DNA from: Thiosulfativibrio zosterae
GTDB lineage: Bacteria; Pseudomonadota; Gammaproteobacteria; Thiomicrospirales; Thiomicrospiraceae
NCBI RefSeq assembly: GCF_011398155.1
Contig: NZ_AP021888.1
Coordinates: forward strand, 640,001-704,000
Reading direction: 5' to 3'
DNA: 64,000 nucleotides
A program made the position numbers and the translations under genes. The notes below the pieces were generated by a model. That model was not told the origin of the DNA, searched no databases, and saw nothing but the letters and a program-made list of their open reading frames with translations. This document shows, piece by piece, positions 43,909 through 52,749 of this stretch (position 1 is its first letter; each line of letters begins with the position of its first letter).

Positions 43909-44984
43909 GTATAGAGCTTTGGTTGCCGGCTATTTTTTTATTTTCGGGCGCTTTGCTGGGGGCAGTGGGGTTTTATTTAAGGCTGCAAAGTCAGCAACTG
44001 CAAAAAGCCATTGCCAATTTATATGACCTAAACCGATCCGTTAATCAGGATGTTTTGGATTTTATTGACCAGGCCTGGTTGTTTTTAGCGCAAAATGGCT
44101 TTCAAAATATGGTTTGTGAAAGTCTTTGGTACGGTGAGCCACAAACCTTGGTCAAGGGAGCGCCAGCAAATCAATCTTTGCAAACCTATGAGATTAATAT
44201 AGAAGAAGATGCCATCAAGTTACATTTAGTTTTGTCTGCGCCCAAGTGGCGAGGAGAAAAGCAGTTGTTGCTAGAGATGGTGTTGCAAACGTTTGAAATG
44301 TTATTGTCTTTTAATGTGGCCAATAAAACCAAGCAGTTTTTTGTGTCGCAAAAGCGCTTAGAAGACTATCAACTCTTTGTGCAACACGACACCAAAAACA
44401 TCGCACAATTTATTGCGTTGTTAGAAGCGCAAGTCAGCCAAGCACAAACGGACGAACAAAAACTCAAGTTGGTCAATCGGCTCAAAGAACTGCTACCCAG
44501 TATAGTGTTGCGCGCCAATCGAGTGACGCAACCCTTATGGCAATCCAAATCGTTTGACGATGTACAGCCTCTTTCTTTAAAGGCAACCATTGAAACGCTC
44601 GCAAGGTCGATGCTATTGAGCGTTAAGGTGGAAGGTGATGCACAAATTTTGCACTCCCATACCTTGGTCACGCAGGTTTTTCATAATTTACTGGATAATT
44701 TTAAGGCACACGCGCAAGACTTAGGCGGTGTTAAGGTCACCATATTGGTTGATTCAGGGCTGGTGAGCGTGGATTTATTATCTGATGTTATCAAACCCTT
44801 GCCACCCTTATCGAGCCAACGGGTGTTTGAGCCTTTTTGGACCACCAGTAAAAGTGGATTAGGTTTAGGTTTGTTTATCGTGAGAGCCTTACTGGTTAAG
44901 GTGCAAGGAAAGGTTAAGTTTGTGCAAACTGCGCAAAACCTAGGTTTTCAAGTAGTTTTACCCAGTCATATTGAAAAAAAATGA
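43905..44984 (+). CDS. Sensor histidine kinase, PrsK-like
   Basis: 359 residues. One N-terminal TM helix (about 7-25) is followed by a cytoplasmic sensor-like region (about 40-145). The H-box contains His161 in FVQHDTKNIAQF, the HD.KN form seen in PrsK kinases of exosortase systems. The N-box is FHNLLDNFKAHA. The G-box is SGLGLGLFIVRALL, and ERVFEPFWTT-like QRVFEPFWTTSKSG precedes it. Partner of the upstream regulator. It contains one exact dyad copy read DQAW. Confidence 0.83.
   Translation: MSIELWLPAIFLFSGALLGAVGFYLRLQSQQLQKAIANLYDLNRSVNQDVLDFIDQAWLFLAQNGFQNMVCESLWYGEPQTLVKGAPANQSLQTYEINIEEDAIKLHLVLSAPKWRGEKQLLLEMVLQTFEMLLSFNVANKTKQFFVSQKRLEDYQLFVQHDTKNIAQFIALLEAQVSQAQTDEQKLKLVNRLKELLPSIVLRANRVTQPLWQSKSFDDVQPLSLKATIETLARSMLLSVKVEGDAQILHSHTLVTQVFHNLLDNFKAHAQDLGGVKVTILVDSGLVSVDLLSDVIKPLPPLSSQRVFEPFWTTSKSGLGLGLFIVRALLVKVQGKVKFVQTAQNLGFQVVLPSHIEKK
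44068..44079. repeat. Dyad copy inside the kinase gene
   Basis: Exact ACCAGGCCTGGT, read GAC CAG GCC TGG (DQAW). Confidence 0.85.
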
Positions 44985-45089
44985 ATTTTTTGCACTTGTA
45001 AAAATTTTTTACTCTATTCTTTTGTTCTGCGATTCCTATAATGAAGCTGTATTTAAAAATAATACTTTATCACAACAAGGAGGACAGCA

Positions 45090-45671
45090 ATGTCAACACA
45101 AAATCAAAAAGGTTTTACATTAGTTGAAATCGCCATTGTATTGGTGATTATCGGTTTATTATTAGGCGGTGTGCTTAAGGGGCAAGAGTTAATTAAGAGC
45201 TCAAAAATTAAAGCGACTGTTGGCGATGTTAAGTCATTACAAGCAGCAATTTATACTTTCCAAGACAAATACAGATATTTACCAGGTGATTTTAACAATG
45301 CCGTTGCAACCTTTACAGGTGCAGCTGCAACAATGGTTGATGGTGACGGTGCAGGCGATATTGACAACGGTGAGCGTGGGCAGATTTTTGCGCAATTGAT
45401 CGCTGCTGGTTTAATTTCTGGGGTTTCTGATGGTACGGATTCTGCAAACGGTTATTTCCGTAGCAAATTTGGTGGTACTGTGATTGTAGACGATGCTGCT
45501 CCATTCGCAGGTGTTCCTAATGTGTGTTACAACGGTTTAACCTTAGAAATTGCCAATGCTCTTGATGAAGCCTTAGATGGTACTGCTGATGGTACTAAAG
45601 GTGATGTTCGTCGTAGTAATACAACTGCTTATGCGGCTACTAACAATTCAGTGTGTTTCAAACTACAATAA
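45090..45671 (+). CDS. Type IV pilin-like major pseudopilin
   Basis: 193 residues with a canonical prepilin signal (MSTQNQKG|FTLVEIAIVLVIIG, Glu at +5) and the GspG-like continuation LLLGGVLKGQELIKSSK and YRYLPGDFNNA. The acidic DGDGAGDIDNGERGQ (about 90-104) may bind calcium. A strong Shine-Dalgarno (AAGGAGG, 45077-45083), its own likely -10 (TATAAT 45037-45042) and a strong terminator suggest high expression apart from the upstream two-component genes. A C-terminal cysteine pair (NVCYNG, SVCFKLQ) could form a disulfide. Confidence 0.85.
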   Translation: MSTQNQKGFTLVEIAIVLVIIGLLLGGVLKGQELIKSSKIKATVGDVKSLQAAIYTFQDKYRYLPGDFNNAVATFTGAAATMVDGDGAGDIDNGERGQIFAQLIAAGLISGVSDGTDSANGYFRSKFGGTVIVDDAAPFAGVPNVCYNGLTLEIANALDEALDGTADGTKGDVRRSNTTAYAATNNSVCFKLQ

Positions 45672-45691
45672 TTTAATCTTTGATTTGATTG

Positions 45692-45718
45692 AAAGCCCCG
45701 ATCTTCGGGGCTTTTTTT
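45692..45718 (+). terminator. Terminator of the pilin gene
   Basis: A 10-bp perfect stem AAAGCCCCGA/TCGGGGCTTT (45692-45701 with 45705-45714), 3-nt loop, T-run. Confidence 0.9.
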
Positions 45719-45780
45719 TATCCAAAATTTGCCACTCTGTTAAAATTCCAGAACTTAATCAAATTTGGAAGCTCCCTGTT

Positions 45781-47307
45781 TTGAAACGCATTTTAAAAGC
45801 CACTGCCACGGTGGGTGGCATGACCATGCTGTCGCGTATTTTAGGCTTTGTTCGCGATATGGTAATTGCTCGTTATTTTGGGGCTTCTTCTGGGGCCGAT
45901 GCTTTTTTTGTGGCGTTTAAAATTCCCAATTTTTTTAGACGCTTATTTGCCGAAGGCGCTTTTTCACAAGCGTTTGTGCCTGTGTTGGCCGAAGCTAAAG
46001 AAAAGCGTGGTCAAGCCGCGGTAAAAGCTTTGGTGGATGCGATTGTCTTTCGTTTGGGCGGCATTTTATTGTTGCTCACGGCCTTCGGGGTATTTGGTTC
46101 TGGCTTGTGGATGATGGTGTTTGCGCCTGGGTTTATGGACGATCCTGAAAAGTTTGCCTTGGCCTCCGATATGTTGGCGATTACCTTTCCTTATTTGTTG
46201 TTGATTTCATTAGTGGCGTTTTCCTCGGCGATTATGAATACCTATAATCAATTTGCTGTACCAGCATTTACCCCTGTGTTACTCAATTTAGTGTTAATTG
46301 CCTCGGCGATTTGGTTATCACCCTTATTTGAAATTCCGGTCATGGCGTTGGCTTGGGGCGTTTTACTGGCGGGGGTTGCGCAGTTATTGTTTCATGTGCC
46401 TTTTTTAATGCGCTTGGGATTGTTACCAGTGCCGCGTCGTCAAAAAGAAGAGGGCGTGGACGAGGTTAAGCGTTTGATGTTGCCCGCCTTATTTGGTGTG
46501 TCGGTGGCGCAAATTAATTTGTTGTTGGATACGATTTTGGCATCGTTTTTAATCACCGGCTCTGTGTCTTGGTTGTATTACTCCGACCGTTTAATGGAGT
46601 TTCCGTTGGGCGTTTTTGGGGTGGCTTTGGCAACAGTTGTCTTGCCGGGTTTATCAAAACAAGCGGCTAATCAGGATTGGACAGCCTTTAAGCGCGATTT
46701 GGATTTTGCCTTAAAGCTGGTGTTTTTAATTGCGGTGCCAGCCACGCTGGGGTTATTTTTATTGGCCACGCCTTTGATTAGCAGTTTGTTCTTTTACGGA
46801 GCGTTTACCGCAAATGATGTACAGCAATCTAGCTTGAGTTTAATGGCTTATTCTCTCGGTTTACTAGGTTTTATTTTGGTTAAGGTGTTAGCGCCAGCAT
46901 TTTATGCGCGTAAAAATATGAAAACCCCCGTCAAGATTGCCATGGTTGCTTTGGTGAGTAATATGGTTTTTAATTTGATTTTAATCTGGCCCTTAGCTCA
47001 CGCAGGCTTGGCTTTAGCGACCACGATTTCGGCGTTTATCAATGCCGGTTTGTTGGCGTATTTTCTCTTTAAAGAAGACATGCTGGCTTTTTCTAAGCAG
47101 TGGAAATCTCTACTTTGGCAGGGGTTATTGGCCAATGTTGTGTTGGTGTTATTTTTAATGCTGCTTAATCCATTAGATGCACAATGGTTTGCTTGGAATG
47201 GTTGGGAGCGATTAGGTGCTTTGATGGGGTTAGTGTTGTTGAGTATTTTAGTTTATGCCATGACTTTGCTGGCAGTGGGTTTTCGTCCTCGACAAGCGTT
47301 GAAATAG
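45781..47307 (+). CDS. murJ: Lipid II flippase MurJ
   Basis: 508 residues from TTG 45781, which has GGAAG 9 nt upstream and gives the family N-terminus LKRILKATATVGGMTMLSRILGFVRDMVIA. The open frame extends upstream but through the pilin terminator. About fourteen TM helices. GASSGADAFFVAFKIPNFFRRLFAEGAFSQAFVPVL (split about 35-70) is the MurJ core signature with its essential arginines. It flips lipid II for peptidoglycan synthesis. ribF follows 41 bp later. Confidence 0.94.
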   Translation: MKRILKATATVGGMTMLSRILGFVRDMVIARYFGASSGADAFFVAFKIPNFFRRLFAEGAFSQAFVPVLAEAKEKRGQAAVKALVDAIVFRLGGILLLLTAFGVFGSGLWMMVFAPGFMDDPEKFALASDMLAITFPYLLLISLVAFSSAIMNTYNQFAVPAFTPVLLNLVLIASAIWLSPLFEIPVMALAWGVLLAGVAQLLFHVPFLMRLGLLPVPRRQKEEGVDEVKRLMLPALFGVSVAQINLLLDTILASFLITGSVSWLYYSDRLMEFPLGVFGVALATVVLPGLSKQAANQDWTAFKRDLDFALKLVFLIAVPATLGLFLLATPLISSLFFYGAFTANDVQQSSLSLMAYSLGLLGFILVKVLAPAFYARKNMKTPVKIAMVALVSNMVFNLILIWPLAHAGLALATTISAFINAGLLAYFLFKEDMLAFSKQWKSLLWQGLLANVVLVLFLMLLNPLDAQWFAWNGWERLGALMGLVLLSILVYAMTLLAVGFRPRQALK

Positions 47308-47348
47308 GGTATAATTTTGAACTATTTTGAACATAAATCATTGAAAAT

Positions 47349-48335
47349 ATGCAACTGATTCGCGGGCTTCACAACCTAAAAACAACCAGGCCTGGTCAAA
47401 TTTGGGCAGAAAATAGTATTTTCGAACATGGCTGTGTGCTCACGATTGGTAATTTCGATGGCATACATTTGGGTCACCAAGAAGTGCTGAATCGAGTACA
47501 AGGTTTAGCGCATCAATTGAATTTACCCAGTGTGGTGATGATTTTTGAACCTTTGCCCGTGGAATATTTTGCGCCAGACAAAGCCCCTGTGCGCTTGATG
47601 AATTTGCGTGAAAAACTGATTGGTTTTCAGCAAACGGCAATCGATTTTGTCTTAGTGTGCAGATTTAATGCCGAGTTTGCCGAACTGACTGCGGAACAAT
47701 TTGTACAGCAGATTTTGGTGCAGAGTTTGCAAATTAAGCATTTGGTGGTGGGCGATGATTTTTGTTTTGGCAAGAATCGTCAAGGCAATTACGCGTTTTT
47801 GCAAACAGCAGGGTTAAAGCAGGGATTCGAAGTCAGCGAAATGCCAACCTATAAGGTGGACGAACAGCGCATTAGCAGTACTCGAGTTCGCCAAACTTTG
47901 TCTACCGAAACCCTGCAAACCCAAGGACTTAAAGCGGCCGAAGACTTATTAGGGCGCTCTTTTTATTTTGATGGTCGGGTAATTCATGGTCAAAAACTGG
48001 GGCGGCAATTAGGCTTTAGAACCCTTAACCTAAACCCTAAGCGTTTGCAAATGCCGGTCAGTGGCGTGTTTGCGGTGCGAGTGTTGAATATTGCCAACCA
48101 GCCTTGGCCAGGCGTCGCCAATATTGGCGTGCGGCCCACTGTAAATGGTTTGCGCCCATCCATTGAGGTGCATTTGTTTAATTGGGATAAAGACCTGTAT
48201 GGCGCTCATGTACAAGTTGAGTTGGTGGCTTTTATCCGCCCCGAACAAAAATTCGGCAACCTAGATGCGCTTAAAGCACAAATTGAAAAAGACGCCCATT
48301 CGGCAAGGCAGATTTTAGGAGTAATCACTGAGTGA
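47349..48335 (+). CDS. ribF: Bifunctional riboflavin kinase / FAD synthetase
   Basis: 328 residues. The nucleotidyl-transferase domain (about 25-185) has TIGNFDGIHLGHQ and GDDFCFGKNRQGN. The riboflavin kinase domain (about 200-325) has GRVIHGQKLGRQLGF, PGVANIGVRPTV and HLFNWDKDLYG. It makes FMN and FAD. It heads the ribF-ileS-lspA run. The MNT gene start (GTGA) overlaps its stop. An exact dyad copy (47385-47396) codes residues 13-16 (TRPG). Confidence 0.95.
   Translation: MQLIRGLHNLKTTRPGQIWAENSIFEHGCVLTIGNFDGIHLGHQEVLNRVQGLAHQLNLPSVVMIFEPLPVEYFAPDKAPVRLMNLREKLIGFQQTAIDFVLVCRFNAEFAELTAEQFVQQILVQSLQIKHLVVGDDFCFGKNRQGNYAFLQTAGLKQGFEVSEMPTYKVDEQRISSTRVRQTLSTETLQTQGLKAAEDLLGRSFYFDGRVIHGQKLGRQLGFRTLNLNPKRLQMPVSGVFAVRVLNIANQPWPGVANIGVRPTVNGLRPSIEVHLFNWDKDLYGAHVQVELVAFIRPEQKFGNLDALKAQIEKDAHSARQILGVITE
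47385..47396. repeat. Dyad copy inside ribF
   Basis: Exact ACCAGGCCTGGT, read ACC AGG CCT GGT (TRPG), a frame different from purK and the kinase. Confidence 0.85.
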
Positions 48336-48760
48336 AAAAGCTTGAGTTGGACAGTGCTTTGGCATGGATTTTAAACCATTATCCCAGCACACAAGCTGTC
48401 TACCTATTTGGCTCAGCTGTGACGGATACGCTTACAGCGCAAAGCGATTTAGATTTAGCCTTATTGCTACCAGCAGAACAAGTTTTGGCACAACATGAGT
48501 TGATGCGTTCGGCATTACAAGTTCAGTTGGAGTCCCATTATGGTTCTGTGGATTTAATCAGTTTGCGCCAAGTTTCAACCGTGTTTCAGCATGAGATCGT
48601 ACAAACTGGGTCCGTTATTTTTGTGGCAGAATCTTTTGGTCAAACGGCGTTGGACAAATTTGAATTAACGGTTGCGGCGCGTTATCGAAAGCTCAATGAG
48701 GAACGCGCCGAAATTATTCAAGAAGGTTTGGCGACAGGCTTTTACCCGGTGAAGTTATGA
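48332..48760 (+). CDS. MNT-type minimal nucleotidyltransferase (MntA-like antitoxin)
   Basis: 142 residues. The signature GSX10DXD is exact: FGSAVTDTLTAQSDLDLAL (about 29-48), with a third acidic residue in the SVDLISL segment. MntA-type antitoxins neutralise HEPN toxins by adding AMP to a tyrosine. The GTG start overlaps the ribF stop, and its own stop overlaps the HEPN gene start (ATGA). It is inserted in an otherwise conserved ribF-ileS order. Confidence 0.82.
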   Translation: MKKLELDSALAWILNHYPSTQAVYLFGSAVTDTLTAQSDLDLALLLPAEQVLAQHELMRSALQVQLESHYGSVDLISLRQVSTVFQHEIVQTGSVIFVAESFGQTALDKFELTVAARYRKLNEERAEIIQEGLATGFYPVKL

Positions 48761-49170
48761 ATGATGTTTTATTGAATAAAAAAGTGAGTATTGAACGCTG
48801 TATTCAGCAGATTCAAAATTACTATCACTTAGAAAGCGAGTTGCCTTTTCAGCAAGATTATATGAAACAAGATGCGATAGCGATTAATTTACAACGCATT
48901 GCCGAGTTAGCGATTGATATGGCCGCCTATTTGATTAAAAGAGAAAAGTTGGGGCTGCCGCAAGACAGCAAAGATCATTTTCGATTACTCGAAAAAGCGC
49001 AAATCATTCCCCAAGAGTTGTCCCAAAAATGCCAAAACATGGTGGGATTTAGAAATATTTTAGTGCACGAGTATCAGGAACTTGACCTAGATCTTATGCA
49101 AGATGTCATCGAGCATCATTTAACCGATTTAATAGATTACAGCGATTTTATTTTGAAGAGAGTGCCATGA
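48757..49170 (+). CDS. HEPN ribonuclease-like toxin (HepT family, DUF86)
   Basis: 137 residues, all helical. The motif R-X4-H-X-Y is complete: FRNILVHEY (Arg99, His104, Tyr106). In characterised HepT toxins Arg and His form the RNase site, and the Tyr is the residue AMPylated by MntA. It pairs with the MNT gene just upstream. Its stop overlaps the ileS start (ATGA), so toxin translation is tied to that of an essential tRNA synthetase. Confidence 0.85.
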   Translation: MNDVLLNKKVSIERCIQQIQNYYHLESELPFQQDYMKQDAIAINLQRIAELAIDMAAYLIKREKLGLPQDSKDHFRLLEKAQIIPQELSQKCQNMVGFRNILVHEYQELDLDLMQDVIEHHLTDLIDYSDFILKRVP

Positions 49171-52004
49171 GCGAACCGACTGATTACAAACCAACTTTAA
49201 ATTTACCTGAAACCGCCTTTCCGATGAAAGGCAGTTTGCCCACGCGTGAACCTGTGCAGGTGGAAAAGTGGCAAGCTGAAAACCTTTACCAAGCCGTGCG
49301 CGATGCTAAGGCCGGTTGCCCAAAGTTTATTTTGCATGATGGCCCACCTTATGCCAACGGCAATATTCACATTGGTCACGCGGTGAACAAAGTGCTAAAA
49401 GACATGATTGTCAAATCCAAAGGTTTGAGCGGTTTTGATGCGCCGTTTGTGCCTGGCTGGGATTGCCATGGTTTGCCGATTGAGCTGAATGTGGAAAAGA
49501 AAAAAGGCAAGGTTGGTCAAAAGATTGAAGCGCCAGAGTTTCGCCAAGCCTGTCGTGATTATGCACAACAACAAGTCGAAGGCCAAATGGCGGATTTTCA
49601 GCGTTTGGGTGTAATGGCGGATTGGGAAAATCCTTACCTGACTAAAGACTTTAAATTTGAAGCTAACGAAATTCGTGCCTTAGCCAAAATTATCGAAAAC
49701 GGACATTTGGTAAAAGGCACCAAGCCAGTTTATTGGTCGGTCGGTGGGCATTCGGCTTTGGCAGAAGCCGAAGTTGAATATGAAGATAAGCGTTCCTTAG
49801 CCATTGATGTGCGTTTTAAAGTGTTGGATGAAGAGGCGTTTTTTGCACGCTGTCATCATGTGGAAGATCACACCGGCGAAGGTCCTTTATCGGTGGTAAT
49901 TTGGACCACCACGCCTTGGACTTTGCCAGCCAACCAAGCGGTTTCGATTAACCCTGCGTTGGAATATTGCATTGTGCAGGTAACCGGCGAAAATGGCCCA
50001 GAGCGTTTATTTTTGGCGGAAGCCTTACTCAAAGACAGTATGGATAAATGGGGCTTTGAGCAGTATCAAGTGATTGCTTATGGTCGTGGCGAACAGTTTG
50101 AATTGATTCGTTTACAACACCCATTTTACGAGCGTACTGTGCCACTGATTTTAGGCGATCATGTCACCACGGATGCCGGTACAGGCTGTGTGCATACTGC
50201 ACCGGGTCATGGTCAGGATGACTTTGTGGTCGGCTTAAAATATGACTTAGAAGTTGATTGCCCTGTGGATGGTCGCGGTAATTATGTGGAAGGCACCAAG
50301 CTATTTGAAGGCGAAAATGTGCTTAAAGTGGACGACCACATGATTGAAGTGCTCAAAGAACACAGTGCGTTATTGCATATGCAAGCCATTGTGCATTCTT
50401 ATCCACATTGCTGGCGTACTAAAACCCCATTGATTTTCCGTGCGACTCCGCAATGGTTTATTTCCATGACGCAAGCCAATTTGCGTGAAGAAGCGATGGC
50501 AGAAATCAAGAAGGTGCAGTGGATTCCGGAATGGGGTCAAAACCGTATCGAAGGCATGGTAGAAGGTCGTCCGGATTGGTGTATTTCGCGCCAACGTTTT
50601 TGGGGCGTGCCCATTACCATTTTTGTGCATAAAGTCACTGGCGAAATGCACCCTCGCACCACCGAATTGATGGAAGCCGTGGCTAAGTTAGTAGAAGTGC
50701 GTTCGATAGATGCTTGGTATGATTTGGATGTCGCCAGTTTATTGGGTGATGAAGCTGATGATTATGAGCAGGTCACGGATATTTTGGATGTGTGGTTTGA
50801 CTCAGGGATTTCGCACTTTACCGTGTTGCAACAACGCCCTGAATTACAAGCGCCAGCCGATTTGTATTTAGAAGGTTCAGACCAGCATCGCGGTTGGTTC
50901 CAGTCGTCTTTGTTGTCGGCCTTAGCCACCGATGGCAAGGCGCCTTACAAGCAAGTCTTAACGCATGGCTTTACGGTGGATAAAGATGGCAAGAAAATGT
51001 CAAAATCCAAAGGCAATGTGGTGGCGCCACAAGAGATTGCCAATAAATATGGTGCAGACATTTTGCGCTTGTGGATTGCCGCCGCCGACTATCGTTATGA
51101 AATGACGGTGTCGGATGAAATCATCAACCGTACGGCAGATAGCTATCGTCGTATTCGTAACACCGCGCGCTTCTTGTTAGCCAACTTAAATGGCTTTAAT
51201 CCTGTAACCGATCTGGTTGCTTATGAGCAGTGTTTGCCATTAGACCAGTGGGCGATTGGGCGTGCTTATGCGATACAACAAGAAATTGTGGCGGCTTACA
51301 ATGAGTATTCTTTCTTGAATATTTATCAGGCCATGACGCATTTTTGTTCAGAAGATTTGGGTGCGTTTTATTTAGATGTGATTAAAGACCGCCAATATAC
51401 TTGCCAAACCGAAGGCTTGGCGCGTCGTTCGGCGCAAACGGCTTTGTATCATATTATTGAAGCCTTAACCCGTTGGATGGCGCCTATTATGAGCTTTACC
51501 GCCGAAGAAATTTGGCGTGAACTGCCTGGCGAACATTCCGCAACTGTCTTTACGGCCACTTGGTATGACGGTTTAACGGCCTTAGACGAAACCAAACCCA
51601 TGAATTCTGCCTACTGGTCAGAAGTGATGGAGGTGCGTTCGGCGATTGCTAAACAAATGGAAGTCTTGCGTGCCCAAAAAATCATTAAAGGGTCTTTAAC
51701 TTCTGAAGTTGCCTTGTTTGCCGATGAACCTGTGTTGTCGCATTTACAGGCTTTGGGCGATGAGTTGCGCTTTGTGCTGATCACTTCGGGGGCAACGGTG
51801 GCGCCAAGTGCCCAAAGAACGGCGGATGCAGTGGCGACCGAAATGAAAGGTTTGTATGTGTATGTGCAACCTACCGAAAAACCCAAGTGCGCGCGTTGCT
51901 GGCATCATCGTGCAGAAGTTGGCAGTATTGCTGGTCATGAAGAGCTTTGTCAACGCTGTGTCGATAATGTGCATGGCGATGGCGAAGTTAGACATTTTGC
52001 ATAA
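49167..52004 (+). CDS. ileS: Isoleucyl-tRNA synthetase
   Basis: 945 residues, class I synthetase. [18 protein letters not shown] (HIGH at about 67-70), the editing domain (about 200-400) with [13 protein letters not shown], the KMSKS loop [13 protein letters not shown] (about 611-623) and a C-terminal zinc site [13 protein letters not shown]...ELCQRCVDN. It is the bacterial (mupirocin-sensitive-type) form. Overlaps the HEPN gene at its 5' end; lspA begins 4 bp after its stop. Confidence 0.98.
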   Translation: MSEPTDYKPTLNLPETAFPMKGSLPTREPVQVEKWQAENLYQAVRDAKAGCPKFILHDGPPYANGNIHIGHAVNKVLKDMIVKSKGLSGFDAPFVPGWDCHGLPIELNVEKKKGKVGQKIEAPEFRQACRDYAQQQVEGQMADFQRLGVMADWENPYLTKDFKFEANEIRALAKIIENGHLVKGTKPVYWSVGGHSALAEAEVEYEDKRSLAIDVRFKVLDEEAFFARCHHVEDHTGEGPLSVVIWTTTPWTLPANQAVSINPALEYCIVQVTGENGPERLFLAEALLKDSMDKWGFEQYQVIAYGRGEQFELIRLQHPFYERTVPLILGDHVTTDAGTGCVHTAPGHGQDDFVVGLKYDLEVDCPVDGRGNYVEGTKLFEGENVLKVDDHMIEVLKEHSALLHMQAIVHSYPHCWRTKTPLIFRATPQWFISMTQANLREEAMAEIKKVQWIPEWGQNRIEGMVEGRPDWCISRQRFWGVPITIFVHKVTGEMHPRTTELMEAVAKLVEVRSIDAWYDLDVASLLGDEADDYEQVTDILDVWFDSGISHFTVLQQRPELQAPADLYLEGSDQHRGWFQSSLLSALATDGKAPYKQVLTHGFTVDKDGKKMSKSKGNVVAPQEIANKYGADILRLWIAAADYRYEMTVSDEIINRTADSYRRIRNTARFLLANLNGFNPVTDLVAYEQCLPLDQWAIGRAYAIQQEIVAAYNEYSFLNIYQAMTHFCSEDLGAFYLDVIKDRQYTCQTEGLARRSAQTALYHIIEALTRWMAPIMSFTAEEIWRELPGEHSATVFTATWYDGLTALDETKPMNSAYWSEVMEVRSAIAKQMEVLRAQKIIKGSLTSEVALFADEPVLSHLQALGDELRFVLITSGATVAPSAQRTADAVATEMKGLYVYVQPTEKPKCARCWHHRAEVGSIAGHEELCQRCVDNVHGDGEVRHFA

Positions 52005-52008
52005 GCCT

Positions 52009-52518
52009 ATGACGCAATCCATCAACACAAAAACTGCTTTAGCCACTTTATGGCTGGCGGTCTTGCTAATCATTATTGATCAGCTGACAAAATATTGGGC
52101 AAACTCGGTCTTGACCGAAGGTGTGCCTGTGCCAATTATGGATCACCTAAATATGACGCTGGTCTATAACCACGGTGCCGCCTTTAGCTTTTTAGCCGAC
52201 ATGGGCGGCTGGCAACGCTGGTTTTTTACCGCTTTGGCGGTGGGTGTGAGTGGCTTTTTACTGTTTTGGCTCAAGCGTTTGCCGAATGCCTGGACAGCTG
52301 AAGTGATTGCACTTAATCTCATTTTAAGTGGCGCTTTGGGCAATTTGATTGACCGAGTGCTGTTTGGCAAGGTGACAGATTTTGTGGATTTTTACATCGG
52401 TACTTGGCATTATGCGACTTTTAATGTGGCAGACATTGCCATCAGTGTGGGTGCGTTTTTGTTGATTTTGTGGGAGTTCTTTTTAAAGCCTAAGCCTGAG
52501 AAAGAGCTGACTGAATAA
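52009..52518 (+). CDS. lspA: Lipoprotein signal peptidase
   Basis: 169 residues, four TM helices. Catalytic aspartates lie in the conserved boxes GALGNLIDRVLFGKVTDFVDFY and FNVADIAISVGAF; NHGAAFSFL is also conserved. ATG 52009 follows the ileS stop by 4 bp; longer in-frame starts lie within ileS. It cleaves prolipoproteins in the inner membrane. Confidence 0.97.
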   Translation: MTQSINTKTALATLWLAVLLIIIDQLTKYWANSVLTEGVPVPIMDHLNMTLVYNHGAAFSFLADMGGWQRWFFTALAVGVSGFLLFWLKRLPNAWTAEVIALNLILSGALGNLIDRVLFGKVTDFVDFYIGTWHYATFNVADIAISVGAFLLILWEFFLKPKPEKELTE

Positions 52519-52534
52519 TCGCGTTTTATGCAAT

Positions 52535-52583
52535 AAAAAGCCGCTAAAAGTAACCAGACCTGGTTGTTTTTAGCGGCTTTTTT
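52535..52583. terminator. Terminator after lspA with variant dyad
   Basis: A 15-bp outer stem (52535-52549 with 5268-series partner 52568-52582) encloses AACCAGACCTGGTT (one change from the repeat), followed by TTT. It would end the ribF-ileS-lspA transcript. Confidence 0.85.
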
Positions 52584-52740
52584 GCGTTTTAAGGCTGTTT
52601 AAATGCGAGCGTTCAGGGTGCGTGAGTTTGTTGAGCTTTTGATTGAGCTTAATCAAACGGCTTTGCAGTTTCCAAAACAAATACGCGGGCTGTTCGCAGA
52701 CTTGTTTGTTTTTAAAGAAATTGTCAGGTGTGGCATCCAT
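52570..52740 (-). CDS. Possible small basic protein downstream of mltB
   Basis: A 56-codon frame from ATG 52740 (GAGA about 8 nt upstream) to TAA at 52570, 9 bp after the mltB stop on the same strand. The product is helical, Lys/Asn/Leu-rich (FWKLQSRLIKLNQKLNKLTH) and I do not recognise it. Its last codons overlap the lspA terminator stem. The frame is shorter than usual gene-calling limits. It is plausible because of the tight spacing, but could be chance. Confidence 0.35.
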   Translation of the reverse strand: MDATPDNFFKNKQVCEQPAYLFWKLQSRLIKLNQKLNKLTHPERSHLNSLKTQKSR

Positions 52741-52749
52741 CGCAAATCT

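Noticed and set aside
45577-45780. Long N-terminal extension of MurJ
   Set aside because: It would read through the 3' end of the pilin gene and its terminator; TTG 45781 with GGAAG upstream gives the normal MurJ start.
51856-52008. Extended lspA start inside ileS
   Set aside because: The first 51 residues are out-of-frame ileS sequence; ATG 52009 matches known LspA N-termini and spacing.
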